Assembly: GCA_029378245.1 (NCBI GenBank)
Contig: JARKIF010000025.1
Location: forward strand, 496,001 to 560,000
DNA: 64,000 nt
Source: Roridomyces roridus
Lineage: Eukaryota > Basidiomycota > Agaricomycetes > Agaricales > Mycenaceae
Reading direction: 5' to 3'
Within the stretch, counting starts at the first letter, position 1. The number at the start of each line of letters is the position of its first letter. Both the position numbers and the translations under genes were made by a program. Positions 50,525 through 61,446 of this stretch are shown here, piece by piece. The notes under the pieces were generated by a model. It saw only the letters and a list, made by a program, of their open reading frames with translations, searched no databases and was not told where the DNA came from.

Positions 50525-51312
50525 TTAGAATGATATCCATGTGTTGATAGAAAGAACCCCTCTCACCGCAGCGCTGCGAAGTGAAGAAGATGAAACCGAA
50601 GCCGCTGACAACATGGTCGCTTGACGGAGTGCTTGTATGTTAGGTCGTGGTGGTGGTGATGATGCCGACGTGGATGTCGATGCGGAGCGCTGGAACGACG
50701 GCGTCTTGGGGCTCTGTGTTGGGCGCGACGGGCTCTCAGGATAGAACGGCCCATGTCCGTATGTCGATTGCGTTCCAGGACTTTGAGACACGTTGACGCG
50801 AGACTGTGGACTCTCGGGGTAGTACGGCCCACGCCCGTAGGGGTCGAAATGCATGGATTGGGCTGCCGATCCACCAGTGCTTCCGAAGGACGTGGCGCTT
50901 GCACTCGGGCTGGGCGCTAGCGGAGATGGGACGTCTCTCCCAGCCGGAAGGCGTATGGGCGCAGGGGTGGCGAGGTACCTGTACGATTTCGACCCCACCG
51001 TATCCTTGACCTCCTCCACGGTGTTGAGGGGCATGAATTTCGCTCCTGAGGACCCCTTTTTCGAACGTCGCCGAGACATCCACCGATCTATGCCATACAC
51101 TGCGACAGCCACGAGGGAGAGGACAATGAGGATGGCTACTGTCGTCAGCATGGGGTGAAAGAGCTGCCAGCATATAACGGCACACCTCCGATAATGATGC
51201 CCGTTATCGCAACCTTGGAGTCAGAGCCATGGACATCCACCTCTCCGTTTGGATCCTGGGCCGACACGAGCGAGAAAGACCAGAGGGCGAGGGCGGGAAG
51301 AAAGAGCAGCAT
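50525..51312 (-). CDS. Single-pass membrane protein with signal peptide and Ser/Pro-rich cytosolic tail
   Basis: Exons 51312-51186 and 51138-50525 give 246 residues. A leader (MLLFLPALALWSFSLVSAQ) and a short acidic ectodomain come first. A TM helix (AITGIIIGVAILIVLSLVAV) spans the intron and is followed by a basic stop-transfer RWMSRRRSKK. The tail is low-complexity with two related YGRGPYYPESP / YGHGPFYPESP boxes. This layout is common among Agaricomycete cell-surface proteins of unknown function. ATG chosen as the first Met giving a leader. Confidence 0.75.
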
Positions 51313-52090
51313 GAGAGTGGTTGCTGGGTAAACGATTCTTCCTTTGTGGGCAAGCGCCGCGCCTATATATGATGCACGGATCTCTGCGGCACCAGTGCCA
51401 AGTATACTCCCATTGCAAATTTGTTGCTCGAACAGGCTTGGTTCAGATTTGTTGTCAAGACAAGGGTCTATCTTTCGATCCAGTAAAGAATTGCTGTCGA
51501 TACAAGCATTCCAAAGGCAAGTACAGGGAGAAGACACTTTTTCGTGGATGACAGGAACAACCAAGATCAGACACATGGCCACCAGGCGTGGAAACTCTTT
51601 TGATCTCCCTCCGACGCTGCCGTAATAGGAACAAAGGCGGCGATTAAAGCGTATTTAGTAGTTACTGAGTTGGGATGATCCTCTCGCAATCTACCTGAAA
51701 AGAGTCGTGGCGTATACGGGAGGACGCATGACGCAGCACAGTGCGCGATCGAGCGCCCACAACGGCGGTTTCTGTCGGAAAAATATTTTTAGCCTTATAA
51801 TCCCACGAGCTGTCAAGGCCTTATTAGGCTGCCGTCCCGTCCAGCGCCCGAGCAAGTACCCCAGCTCCACGCCGTCCCAATGCCAACAGCTCTCATGTAC
51901 AACGATCGCCACGCACTGACGCAGCATATAGGCCCTTGTTTGGGACGGTGGCGGCCATCTATAGGCCCCCACGCGACGGCAGTAACTGCCACGTCGGCCT
52001 TGCGTTGCTCATTGCTCTGGAGTCTGTCGTCCCAAGTTCAGAGCCTCTAGGAGCTTCACTGGGCTCTGAATTCGAAAAAAACCCCCTTGG

Positions 52091-52663
52091 CCTCCCCCCC
52101 AATGACACCGATAAGGTCATGTGACAGCCGATAAGGTCATGTGATTTGTCTTGCGTGAGTTCGATACAGTGTGGGGTCAGTTCTTTTTTTCTGTAAATTC
52201 CACCCTTGCCTCCTCAACCTCCAACAACCTAACTTAACCAACTGAACCTAACTTAAACCTGGTCTATCAGATCTAGCCACCCATTCACTGTGGATATTGT
52301 ACCTAACCGCCCATTCACTGTGGATTCTCAGAGGGGTATTCACAGCCGAGGCCGCGGGGGAGATATTGACAGTCTGTGCAGGAGAATGTCATTCAACCGA
52401 ACCTAACCAACTAACCCACCCTTCTCTCATCGTAGAGTAACAAAATCCCGAAAAAAACGATTAATTAAGCAGCACCAAGACTTGAACTCAGAGCATTCAA
52501 AGAGCAAGACAGTAATAACATAAGACACCGGAACCGCAGAGCCACTGGGACAGTGGTTGGTAGCCGCCACGCGGCGTCATAATCCCAGTAAATGCCAAGA
52601 AACACCCACGTGCCTTGATATCAATCCGATTAGCCTTTTTTGGACATGTCATTGGGGGGGAGG
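52091..52663. mobile_element. 573-bp element with 17-bp perfect TIRs and pol III-like boxes
   Basis: CCTCCCCCCCAATGACA at 52091-52107 is exactly inverted at 52647-52663. On the minus strand inside (about 52480-52560) GAGTTCAAGTCTTGG resembles a tRNA B box and CCCAGTGGCTCTGCGG an A box. A tandem 30-bp repeat (ACCCATTCACTGTGGAT) lies at 52268-52325. No target duplication was found. Confidence 0.6.
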
Positions 52664-52738
52664 CGTGCGCCAGCTATTCGAAAAAGTCGGGCCGAAGTTG
52701 GAATAGGGCTGGGTGCTGAAGTGCCTACGAGCATCGAG

Positions 52739-53055
52739 GATCTCGTTCCCGATCCTACGGTGCGTATGCATCCATGGGGTCAACTTCTTTCATCCTCGAA
52801 CCCTTCCGGGTGTCTCAGTGCGATGGTTCTCCGCTCTCAGCGCGCGAAAAGTGTATACTGCTGTCCATGGACCGATACAGCAGGTGCGTCGGCAGTGTAT
52901 TTCTACGGCTCGTCCATTGACCATTTCCCTCTTCGCGGACATCCCAGATCCAACTTGGGTCTTCTGAATTGTGTCCCCATCGATTCTCGAAATCCACAGT
53001 CGTACTCTATCTGCGCAGATGTGACTCCGCATCTCGTCGAGGGTACGACTTGATA
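52739..53055 (+). pseudogene. Possible fragment of a secreted/cell-surface protein
   Basis: The frame contains ASAVYFYGSSIDHF, a phrase seen in Agaricomycete extracellular Ser/Thr-rich membrane proteins. It lacks a start and helix and ends at 53053. Weak evidence. Confidence 0.2.
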
Positions 53056-53390
53056 TCCGAGTGTCGAGTGGGGATGGCAAGCAATTGGAGACCAGGGACA
53101 GTGTTCTGAATATGTGGGGCATTCTTTCTTTCTCTGGTTATCCCGTGAGTTTGTCATGCTGCCTTCCCTTCACCCATTACTTCCCGTCCGTGTGCGACCG
53201 CCGTTATAAGAGTTCGGAGCGAACGCGGCCCTCTTGAATCATCGCATCGGCGCGCGCTGCAACGTTCGCTACGCTTCAACTATTCAGATGCAGAAAACCA
53301 TAGCAGGTTTGGGCGTTGCGGAGGTGTGTGGATACTGCGAACGTTTGAAAGCGGTATGTGAAGACGCCGGTTACGATCTAATAAAATGAC

Positions 53391-53478
53391 TACCTGGTGT
53401 AGTGGTTACATTCATTTGCTCTTGGCATGCGTTTGACACGCATGGGTCGCTGGTTCGACTCGCTTCGAGAGCAAGAAA
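53391..53478 (+). other. tRNA-like sequence (possible pseudo-tRNA-Val or SINE head)
   Basis: An A-box-like TGGTGTAGTGGTTA is followed by an anticodon-arm hairpin (CATGCG-TTTGACA-CGCATG) and a B-box-like GGTTCGACTCG. The T-stem pairs poorly and no acceptor stem closes the cloverleaf. The overall order resembles tRNA-Val. Not called a functional tRNA. Confidence 0.35.
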
Positions 53479-54012
53479 TGCATAAGACTAGAAAGGCCTG
53501 GAAAGGTGGCGAAAGCTTTTGTCATTGGATTGACCCTTACCTTATAATGCCTTGTAATGCCTCAACCTCCCTGAACTAATTAGATTGGCTCAACCTATCA
53601 GGCTCCCCTTGTCTAATCGCCTTATTACCCATCATCACTGATCTTCATGATCCGAACGTTTTTCCGACATCGGGCCAAGGCAGCGCTCATTCACTTAGCG
53701 CCCCGGATCGCCGATCAATGGGCGCGTCGGAGCAACGTCGGAGCGCAATGGCGGTGCGAGCCTAGTAGAAAACCCAAGGACCAGGACGCCGTCAGCCCCT
53801 GCCAAGCCGATTAAGCGCTGTTAGAGAAAAAGGTTGGAAAAGGCAAGAAAAAGGCTCCCCGAAGATTTGGAAACCCTTGAAGGAGGAGAGCGGAGAAGTT
53901 GGAAAATTCAAATTCATGCTGAATTGTCGATATAACCGGGCAGCAGATCGGTGAATCAATTCCGGGTGAGGTGCCGTGATACTAATCGCCACGTCTCTCG
54001 TTCTGCACCACC

Positions 54013-54490
54013 ATGTCCGTCCCAGGGGAGCTCGTCGACCTGAATGTAGACAACGTCGAGGGCGACAATTCCAGTCTTGTATCATGCTGCCTCGCCGCAC
54101 GCACCTTCGTGTAGCCCACACAGATCCAGCTCTACAAGAAAATTGAACTCCTCCCTCCGAATGCGAAAAATTCTACAAAAGCATAAAATTGGCCCCTCAT
54201 CTTGCAGCTTCTGGTTCTTGCTACGCTCGTCCAGGAGTTGCACACTGTCCCGGTCGTCGCGCAGTCGAGAGAGGACTGGGATACACGTATGGTTGCTTCC
54301 TGGATCCCCGATTCTCAGAAAACTTGGTCCCTCTGTTTGATACTCCCTCTCCTGAATCTAAAATTCATCTGCCTCGTTGAGGGTTGCCCCAGCGCATGGG
54401 TCTGGACTGGGATAGCATTGATTCCTCCCTTCGCTCCGTGCTGGCTGCCGTCTTTGCTTCACAGTCGGCTCAGGTTTGCTGACTAGATTG
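54013..54490 (+). pseudogene. F-box protein relic
   Basis: MSVPGELVDLNVDNVEGDNSS at 54013 and the following LVSCCLAARTFV read like a degenerate F-box, ended by TAG. Protein-like pieces follow in other frames (about 54115-54490). No intact gene. Confidence 0.45.
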
Positions 54491-54642
54491 GAGATCAGAC
54501 CGTTTTACCTCTCATCCGTGTTCATATTTAGCAGTTTGCTGGCCATGGGTGTCTTCACAGAGGCCTAGCCTTCTCGCTCATCGGCTCCGGTACTCGGAGT
54601 CCGACCCTTTCGCCTCGTCTGTGCTACTTACCTCGTCCGTGC

Positions 54643-56594
54643 ATGGCGGCACAGCTGGTAAATGGCACGTCCGAACGCACCAATCCTGGACCGCTCTATG
54701 TCCACAGGCCTAGTATAAAGACGTTGCTTTGCCTCTGTGACCGACTGCAGATGTCTTCTTCCGCCTTTGCGACACTTCCAGTCTCCAGTCTCCCACAGTC
54801 CCAGTCTGGCTCGTGGTTTCAGCGGGCTTGGTTAGCGCACGGTCTGTTCTCCCCCGTAGTCGCTCTCCCACGTCATTCATTTTTCGTCAGCTCGAAGCAC
54901 TGTCTTGTTCGCCCTCAAGAGGGGATAACTACCGGGATTCTCGAATTGACGGACCCATCGGCCGTGGTGCATAAATTTGGCGTTCAAGACAAGGACGTCA
55001 CTTGCGAAACACGTCGGGCGGTGTTACAAATCCATAACGATGGCTTTTGGGTTCGCCTGTACATCACTTACGATGTTGGCTGTGAGTAAATTCAAGTGAA
55101 CATCGCTCCTTCCACTGATTCTATTCCACTCAAGTCAGCGAGGCGTACATGGCTGGAGAATGTGACTCGCCCGATATGAAGCAAGTCCTTAACGTCTGTA
55201 CCCATACTTCATGCTGCCGCGATGACTGACCTACTGAATCCCGATAGCTTTTCGTCGACAATTACACAAGCATGGGGGCAATTTCCACTATTATCGATAA
55301 ATTCTATCAAGCCTTCAACGTCGTGTATCAGCATTTCAGTCACTCTCGCGTCAAGTCTATCGCGAACGTGAGTTGGTTAAGCTCTCGCACTCGGACTGTC
55401 CGGACCGATGTTGAATTCAGATCGCCATCTACGACACGTCAAATACCCTATACCAGGTGCCTCTGTTCACTTTCCATTCGAATAATCTCCATTCCTCAAC
55501 TGTGCCAGGCTTTCTTGAGCACAGAAATGCAATATTCGTGCCCCATCTGGTCGGAAGCCGAAGATGGCGTCAATGGGGACCTCCACGGCAAACGACGAGC
55601 GGGAGACCTAGAAGCCGCCCAAGCAAACAGAATCAACTACACTCTCAGGAAGGCCCGAGTGCATCCGGCATGTCGTTTGTTGGATATAGGCGGCGGTTGG
55701 GGAAGCGTCGCTATCGCTGTAAGTTATCGTTCTCTTCCAAGGGCAACGAGTATTTGACCCCCTTTTGGTTCTAGGCGGCGAAACTCGGCTGCACAGTCGA
55801 TTCTCTAACCCTCTCCATCGAACAAAAAGAGTTGGCGGAGAAGCGGATCAAAGAAGCCGGGTTCTCGGAGCAGCAGATCCGCGTTCACTTAATGGACTAC
55901 CGGGACATGCCGGATGAATTCAAAGGGGCTTTTGACGCGTGTGTTTCGCTCGAGATGCTCGAGGCCGTGGGACAAGAGTACTGGTCGACGTACACAAATA
56001 AGATTGATTGGGCGCTCAAGGACAAGAATGCCGCTGTTGTGGTTACCGCGGCGAGTTACCCAGAAAATACCTATACACTTTATCAGTGAGTTGCTCAAAG
56101 TGTATCTTCGGTTGGCTTTTGACAGAGGTTTTTTTGTAGGGGAACGGATTTCATCCGAAAGTTCCACTGGCCACATGCGATTCTGCCCAGTGCCTTGTCG
56201 CTTGCTCACGATTTCTGTACCGCGCCAAAGGGTCGGTTCTGCATCGACAGTATCGAGGATTTTGGGACTCGTACGTTGGCCATCACGTGGTCCCTTAATT
56301 GAACGTTGAAATTCAAGTCTTGCAGACTACCCGCGCTGTCTCCGGGAATGGGACCGCCGTCTCGAAGAGAACTGGACCCCATTCCTCATTGACACGGTCA
56401 TCCTGAGGTACCCAGAGCTCAAAGACCCATACAAATTGGAGATGTTCCGCCGCAAATGGCACTATATGTTCATGTACCTGGAGGTTGCATATTCGAGGGT
56501 TTGGTTGAGCTGCTATTGTTGGACTTTTGTCAGACCGGTATGTGGACCGACTGAGTGCATACAATTCGAGTACGCATTTCAACCTTGTGGATAG
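54643..56594 (+). CDS. Cyclopropane-fatty-acyl-phospholipid synthase family methyltransferase
   Basis: SAM-dependent enzymes of this family modify acyl chains of membrane lipids. Eight exons (54643-55081, 55135-55193, 55248-55367, 55421-55456, 55509-55718, 55775-56085, 56140-56270, 56326-56594) join in phase to 524 residues. GFSEAYMAGECDSPD and the YDTSNTLYQAFLSTEMQYSC segment are family hallmarks. The SAM motif is LLDIGGGWGS (275-284). VSLEMLEAVG and DFIRKFHWPHAILPS follow. The C-terminus reads WTFVRP and then 18 residues that may be a read-through of a lost last intron (a GTATGT donor-like site follows WTFVRP). The N-terminal 36 residues before MSSSAF may be non-coding; either ATG is in frame. 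Confidence 0.88.
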
Positions 56595-56959
56595 GAATAT
56601 TCGGCCAGCCTCCGCGCCTGAACTCGGCGTAATTACCCAAGGTATTTATCGCTGCTGGCGGATCCATCAACCTGTACTAGTGAGGAGAGAAAAGAACACG
56701 AGGAGATTGGAGGAAGATATAACATCTGAATCGCGTACTCCCGGGCCAGCGTAGCTCCGAGCCTCAGCAGAACTTTCTGTCTGTCAGGCCTCGGTACTTG
56801 GTCTCAGGGACATTTATTCGGTGTAACACGACGGGCTCTCTACATACTTGTATCATCAGATGATTCAGAGTCTGTCTACGAGAGACTGGACGGGCTCAGT
56901 TATTTGTGCAATCTCTTGTAAGTATCCCACTGCAGCACTTTGAGCACCCCTAATCAACG

Positions 56960-58522
56960 TCAACCCCCCCGTTCCCGTCCCAGCACCGCAGAAACCTGCA
57001 CCTCAACGCCCGGCAAAGCCCTCATCGCCGGCTCCCTAAACTCCTCATACGTAGCCCTGAACTGCGGCGGTGCCCTCCCGTCCTCGAGATGGAGCCAAAA
57101 TCTCGCCTTCTGGAGCGCGGGCAACAAAGCGAGCCAAGGGAGGGAAGCGTGCGCCATGTCCTGCGACCAACATGTGATGGTGACGATTTGGACAGAGTTC
57201 AGCGCACGGGTAGTGGCTGTGGAATCGGTGGAGTGCTGGAAGAACTGGTCCGCTGATATATCGGGCGAGGGAGGGTTTTTGATCTTGAGAGAGAGGTGCG
57301 TCGGGAGCTTCCTATCGGCAGGACGCAGCTCCCCGATGATACGCAACACCATACTCAGCGTGCTGAGATTCTCATTCACACTCGGGTAGAGTATGAACTC
57401 GAATATGTGGAGGTTCGGCGAACGCCCCAGCGCGTTCAACGCGCGGGTGATATTAGGAATCCCATGCGCGATGAGTTCGTGCAGGCCTGGATGCTCCATG
57501 GTTGGCGGGCTTTCTATGAGCGGCCCACTAGACTCGCTGCGCCCCCTGCTCTCGTGTCGGAAACTTCGGAGCGTGGGGTGCCGGATGAGAAAGGAGCTTA
57601 GCGCCTCGGGGATGAGGCCATCGGGAACGCTCAGCTGGTGCAGGGCGGGCAAGTCCAGGAGCGGGAGGAGGGCAGAGAGGAGGGATGTGTAGATGGGGGT
57701 GGAATTGAGATACAGCGTGTCGATTGTGCTGCTGTCAAACACCATGAGGGTGTGGCCAGGAAGGGAGTTTACTGTGACTGAGAAGATGTGGAAGAGCTGG
57801 AGATGGCCTGGATACGTGCCATTTGTACGTGGAAGAGTTGTCGCTTCGTCCTCCACGATCCTTCGTTTCCGCAAGACCAGCCTTTGGAGGATATTCCTGG
57901 CGCGCAGAACGGGTCTCGTCTGTCTCGTCTGCCCTCCCAGCTTCCACTCGCCAACATCTCCCGCGCAGCCTACGTATACCGTGTTTCCAGCAAAGACCAC
58001 AACCTCGCCAGGGCTTCTATCAGCCATGGCCGCCAACACCCGATAAAGTTCGCGCAGCATCCTCCAATCGGACCGTACCCAGGTATCGAGCTCATACGTC
58101 TTGAGTAGATCATGTCGAAATGTAAGATCTACTCGGAGGAGAGCGGGAGATTTACGGATGACGTCCCGCATAGTAGACAGACTGCGCTGGACGCCAACAC
58201 ACGCGAAGCTACACGCAATGCGCTCCATTGGTAGCGTGGGGATGCATGAGAGCCTGACGACGGGGAGCATGCCGGAGTATAGTTCGAGTGAGAGGGAGCG
58301 TGAGAGGCTGGCGATGTTGTTCTGTGCGAGGTACAAGTCAACGCAGAGAACGTTGAATGCGCGGCAGACTCTGGCTGTGCGGAGGAGGCTTTGATGATCG
58401 GGTAGATGAGAGAATATGGCGTTCCAGATCTCCACGGGATGCAGGTCCTGGGCCAGAGAAGGAGTCTTCGTGGGCGGCGGACGAAGTCTCCGCGCGCTGA
58501 GGAAGATTTTCAAGATTGACAT
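56960..58522 (-). CDS. F-box protein 1 of a tandem family
   Basis: Single exon, 520 residues from the first ATG (MSILKIFLSARRL). The F-box (DLHPVEIWNAIFSHLPDH, about residues 25-65) would recruit SKP1 in an SCF ubiquitin ligase. The rest has the LRR-like pattern shared with the genes at 58770 and 62717: ALLPLLDLPALHQLSVPDGL, HPGLHELIAHGIPNI, MAHASLPWLALLPAL, and ALPGVEVQV at the end. The target protein is unknown. Confidence 0.85.
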   Translation of the reverse strand: MSILKIFLSARRLRPPPTKTPSLAQDLHPVEIWNAIFSHLPDHQSLLRTARVCRAFNVLCVDLYLAQNNIASLSRSLSLELYSGMLPVVRLSCIPTLPMERIACSFACVGVQRSLSTMRDVIRKSPALLRVDLTFRHDLLKTYELDTWVRSDWRMLRELYRVLAAMADRSPGEVVVFAGNTVYVGCAGDVGEWKLGGQTRQTRPVLRARNILQRLVLRKRRIVEDEATTLPRTNGTYPGHLQLFHIFSVTVNSLPGHTLMVFDSSTIDTLYLNSTPIYTSLLSALLPLLDLPALHQLSVPDGLIPEALSSFLIRHPTLRSFRHESRGRSESSGPLIESPPTMEHPGLHELIAHGIPNITRALNALGRSPNLHIFEFILYPSVNENLSTLSMVLRIIGELRPADRKLPTHLSLKIKNPPSPDISADQFFQHSTDSTATTRALNSVQIVTITCWSQDMAHASLPWLALLPALQKARFWLHLEDGRAPPQFRATYEEFREPAMRALPGVEVQVSAVLGRERGG

Positions 58523-58769
58523 GAGGGGAAAGACCAAGTTTTTACACCACTGACAGGTTATTTAAGTATCGCACCGTGGAGGCTGTGCGTGTCGCTTGGC
58601 ACGAACGTCAGAGAGACAGCAGTACTTACTTATGCCTTGGCATGCAAGAGATAGGTGGGCATAATAATTGTTGGCTAAATCAAAATCGGAAACAGGGAGA
58701 CCTGAGAGCAACGATCGATGGTGGTGGTTCAGGTGGAAGCGGGGCAAATCACCACCAAACAAAGTCACA

Positions 58770-60446
58770 TCAAGTTGATATGATCTCGGCTTCTGATCCG
58801 AGTGGAAGACTCCCAAACATGAGTCGACAGTACGACAACCGCCGACGATTCATGAGGCTCCACTTGAACTCGACGCCATGGAGAGCACCCACCGCTGTCC
58901 GCCGGAATTCCTCACACGCATCCCGCCAAGCCAGCCCATCATCCTTCCCTTGCGGCCAACCCTCCAAATACAGATCAAACTCAACCAGGCGTAGGGCAGG
59001 CAACAGCGCAAGCCATTTCAATGCCGCTCGCGCCATATCACCCGCCGAACATCTAATCGTCACCCGATCAATGCAATGCAAGGCGCGCGTGCTGGCCGAG
59101 ACCTCATCGTCCACCAAAAGGCAGTGTTCTGCAGAAAGGCCTGAACCGCGTCCACGATGGCCACCCAACGAGTGCGACATATCATCGTCTTTGATTTCGA
59201 GCGTGAAGCTAACCGGGGCAGGCAACTGTGCGATGATACCCAGTGTGGGAATGAGGTCACGAAGACATTCAGCTGCGCTGGGGTAGATCGCGAACCTCAG
59301 CACAGAGAGTGAGGGAGATGAACCCAACACTGTCATCGCGCGCTCGATGTTGGAGATTCCCCACGCAGTGATTTCTCGGAGGCCTGGATGCGCGATCGGT
59401 TGGCAATGGATCGTCCCTGGGGCAGGTGACGCGGTGTTGTTATCCTCCAACATGTATGCAAAGCTCCGGAGCGCTGGATGACGGAGGAGAAAGGCGGCCC
59501 AATCATGCGATACTATTCCATCGGGAATGATGAGCGTTACCAACGCAGGAAATTCCAGCGTCCGCAACGAAGCGAAGAGCAACGACGAGGAGATGGGGCT
59601 GTGTCTGAGATCAAGAATCTCGATGGCATCGTCATTGAAGACGAACAGAGTAAACTGTGGGTCCAAGGACGAATGCATCGAGACCGACTCGGTGTCATAC
59701 ACATGGTCCCAAGGCAGTGTGGTTGAGCGCCGAGGCACCATGCATGGCAAACGCGGTGACGGCTCCAGTCGAGTATTTCGTCGGAATAAACGCCTCGGTA
59801 ACAACGGCAGTTTGGGTGGGAGGGGCTTCGAATGCCAGTTCCAACCAGCGACATCGACGGCGTGTCCCTCGTACAAGTAGCTTCGCGCAATAACGACGAC
59901 CTTGCCCGCCGGAGCTTTGAGAGCCATGGCAGACAGTGCGCCGCAGAACTTGTGCATGATTCTCCACCGCGACCGTAACGGTTGGGGCACCGAGGTATCG
60001 CGTTCGTGCAGACAACAGAGTATCACGTTGAATTTGAGGTCGACTCGACGAAGGGTACCCGATCTGCCGATGATTGTGGCAAGTGCTTCCAGCCCGCGCT
60101 GGATGCCAAGATCGGTGTCAAAATGACAGAAAAGGCGCTCTGCCCCGAGTGTTGTGCATGAAAGCTGTAGCGCAGGCAGTGCAGCTGACTTGACTTGCAG
60201 CGAAGCCTGCGATTCAGCCACGGAAGGGAGTTTGTGACGCGCGACATGAACGCGTATGCAGAGGATGTTGAAGGGCTTGGACACCCTCGCAGCACGCAGG
60301 AGATCTTCGTCTGTGAGAAGTGAGAAGATTTCGTCCCAGAGTTCGATCGGTAGTAAATCCTGGCCAGCGCGAGGGGCTGTAGATACCCGCCGTCGGGAGA
60401 CGGAAGGAGTGAAGCAGCCAGTGAAGAACTTTTTGAAGGAACGCAT
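58770..60446 (-). CDS. F-box protein 2 of a tandem family
   Basis: Single exon, 558 residues from the ATG at 60446 (MRSFKKFFTGCF, aligned with the start of F-box protein 1); the frame is open 57 codons further upstream. F-box DLLPIELWDEIFSLLTDEDLL. The body closely matches the partial gene at 62717 (CGALSAMALKAPAGKVVVIAR, AVDVAGWNW, HPALRSF, HPGLREI, IYPSAAECLR, GVEFKWSL). The C-terminus is a little longer than in its paralogues. Confidence 0.85.
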   Translation of the reverse strand: MRSFKKFFTGCFTPSVSRRRVSTAPRAGQDLLPIELWDEIFSLLTDEDLLRAARVSKPFNILCIRVHVARHKLPSVAESQASLQVKSAALPALQLSCTTLGAERLFCHFDTDLGIQRGLEALATIIGRSGTLRRVDLKFNVILCCLHERDTSVPQPLRSRWRIMHKFCGALSAMALKAPAGKVVVIARSYLYEGHAVDVAGWNWHSKPLPPKLPLLPRRLFRRNTRLEPSPRLPCMVPRRSTTLPWDHVYDTESVSMHSSLDPQFTLFVFNDDAIEILDLRHSPISSSLLFASLRTLEFPALVTLIIPDGIVSHDWAAFLLRHPALRSFAYMLEDNNTASPAPGTIHCQPIAHPGLREITAWGISNIERAMTVLGSSPSLSVLRFAIYPSAAECLRDLIPTLGIIAQLPAPVSFTLEIKDDDMSHSLGGHRGRGSGLSAEHCLLVDDEVSASTRALHCIDRVTIRCSAGDMARAALKWLALLPALRLVEFDLYLEGWPQGKDDGLAWRDACEEFRRTAVGALHGVEFKWSLMNRRRLSYCRLMFGSLPLGSEAEIIST

Positions 60447-60637
60447 GGCTGGGCGCGAGGATGGTGGTCCAGGTGAGAGAGGTGAGGTTATCGTGAGACT
60501 CCCACGGACAGCTCGACTGACCGCTACAGCTGATTGAATTGTCGCCACTTCGCGAATCAGATTGCTCTTTCTGGAAGATGGAATTCTGCACAAACTTTTA
60601 ATATGAAAGCTAGCCAAAATGATAGAGGGAGTGGGTA

Positions 60638-60787
60638 CTGTACTATTTCAACCGTAAGTTCAGTCACACGTCACAGCCAACCTTTTTTGATGTGTGCAAA
60701 AATCGCCATAATTCAAAAGAAAATTTTTCGGCCTTCTCGGTCGAAAAATTACATAATTTTGATGAACTTACGGTTGAAATAGTACAG
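60638..60787. mobile_element. 150-bp MITE with TA target duplication
   Basis: 25-bp perfect inverted ends starting CTGTACTATTTCAACCG are flanked on both sides by TA (60636-60637 and 60788-60789), as for Tc1/mariner-type insertions. It lies about 190 bp upstream of the F-box gene start at 60446. No coding capacity. Confidence 0.88.
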
Positions 60788-61007
60788 TATCGTTGCGATC
60801 TTGAGCGAGAGGGCCATGTGCCGGCAGGAAAGGAGAAAAAAGAAGCCCGCTTTCGGAGCTCTCAGGAAGTAGCCAAGGCGTGAAAGCCGCCGCGCGAAGA
60901 TGCTGCTTCGGTGCGGCCGGTCGAGATGTGAGCTGCTGCTCTCCTAGCGCGCGTTGCGGAGCACCTGGTCCAGACGTGCCTCGTCGTCGCGGTGGCCATA
61001 GTGTTAC

Positions 61008-61261
61008 AGCGGTTTTCAAAACAGTATACGGGTTTGGAGCCTCGCTCCACGTACATTTTTGCTGACCTTTGTTTGACGGAGAGTCGAGCTTCCGCTCCAC
61101 TCCACTCCACAAATAAATTCAAGAGCTATGCCGTGGCTGGACGGCATTTCCCTTTCCGGGCAGGCGAGTGGAGTCGAAGCAGACTCACTGGCATACAGAG
61201 GTCAACACAAACGAAGGTGGAGCACTGGATCAAAACCCGTATACTGTTTTGAAAACCGCTG
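61008..61261. mobile_element. 254-bp MITE with TA target duplication
   Basis: 29-bp perfect inverted ends starting CAGCGGTTTTCAAAACAG are flanked by TA (61006-61007 and 61262-61263). It lies about 185 bp upstream of the F-box gene at 61447. The ends differ from the MITE at 60638, so it is a separate family. Confidence 0.88.
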
Positions 61262-61446
61262 TACGAATCAGCCTGAAGCGATGAAGTTGTTTGGCGTTAA
61301 TTTGTTTGCGGTGCTGATGCTGATACATCAATCCTTCCTCTTCCACCAACCACGACGTCGCGTCAGGCCAGTGGGTGACCAGTCCATCTTCTCTCGGTAA
61401 AAGCGGCTCTTCCTTGCTCATAGATTGTTAGTTAACGAGTTCCAAG

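Noticed and set aside
52220..52430. CCTAAC-rich tract as a possible internal telomere
   Set aside because: The motifs are irregular and interrupted, not tandem CCCTAA.
58576..59286. 236-codon plus frame
   Set aside because: Antisense shadow of the minus-strand F-box gene 58770-60446.
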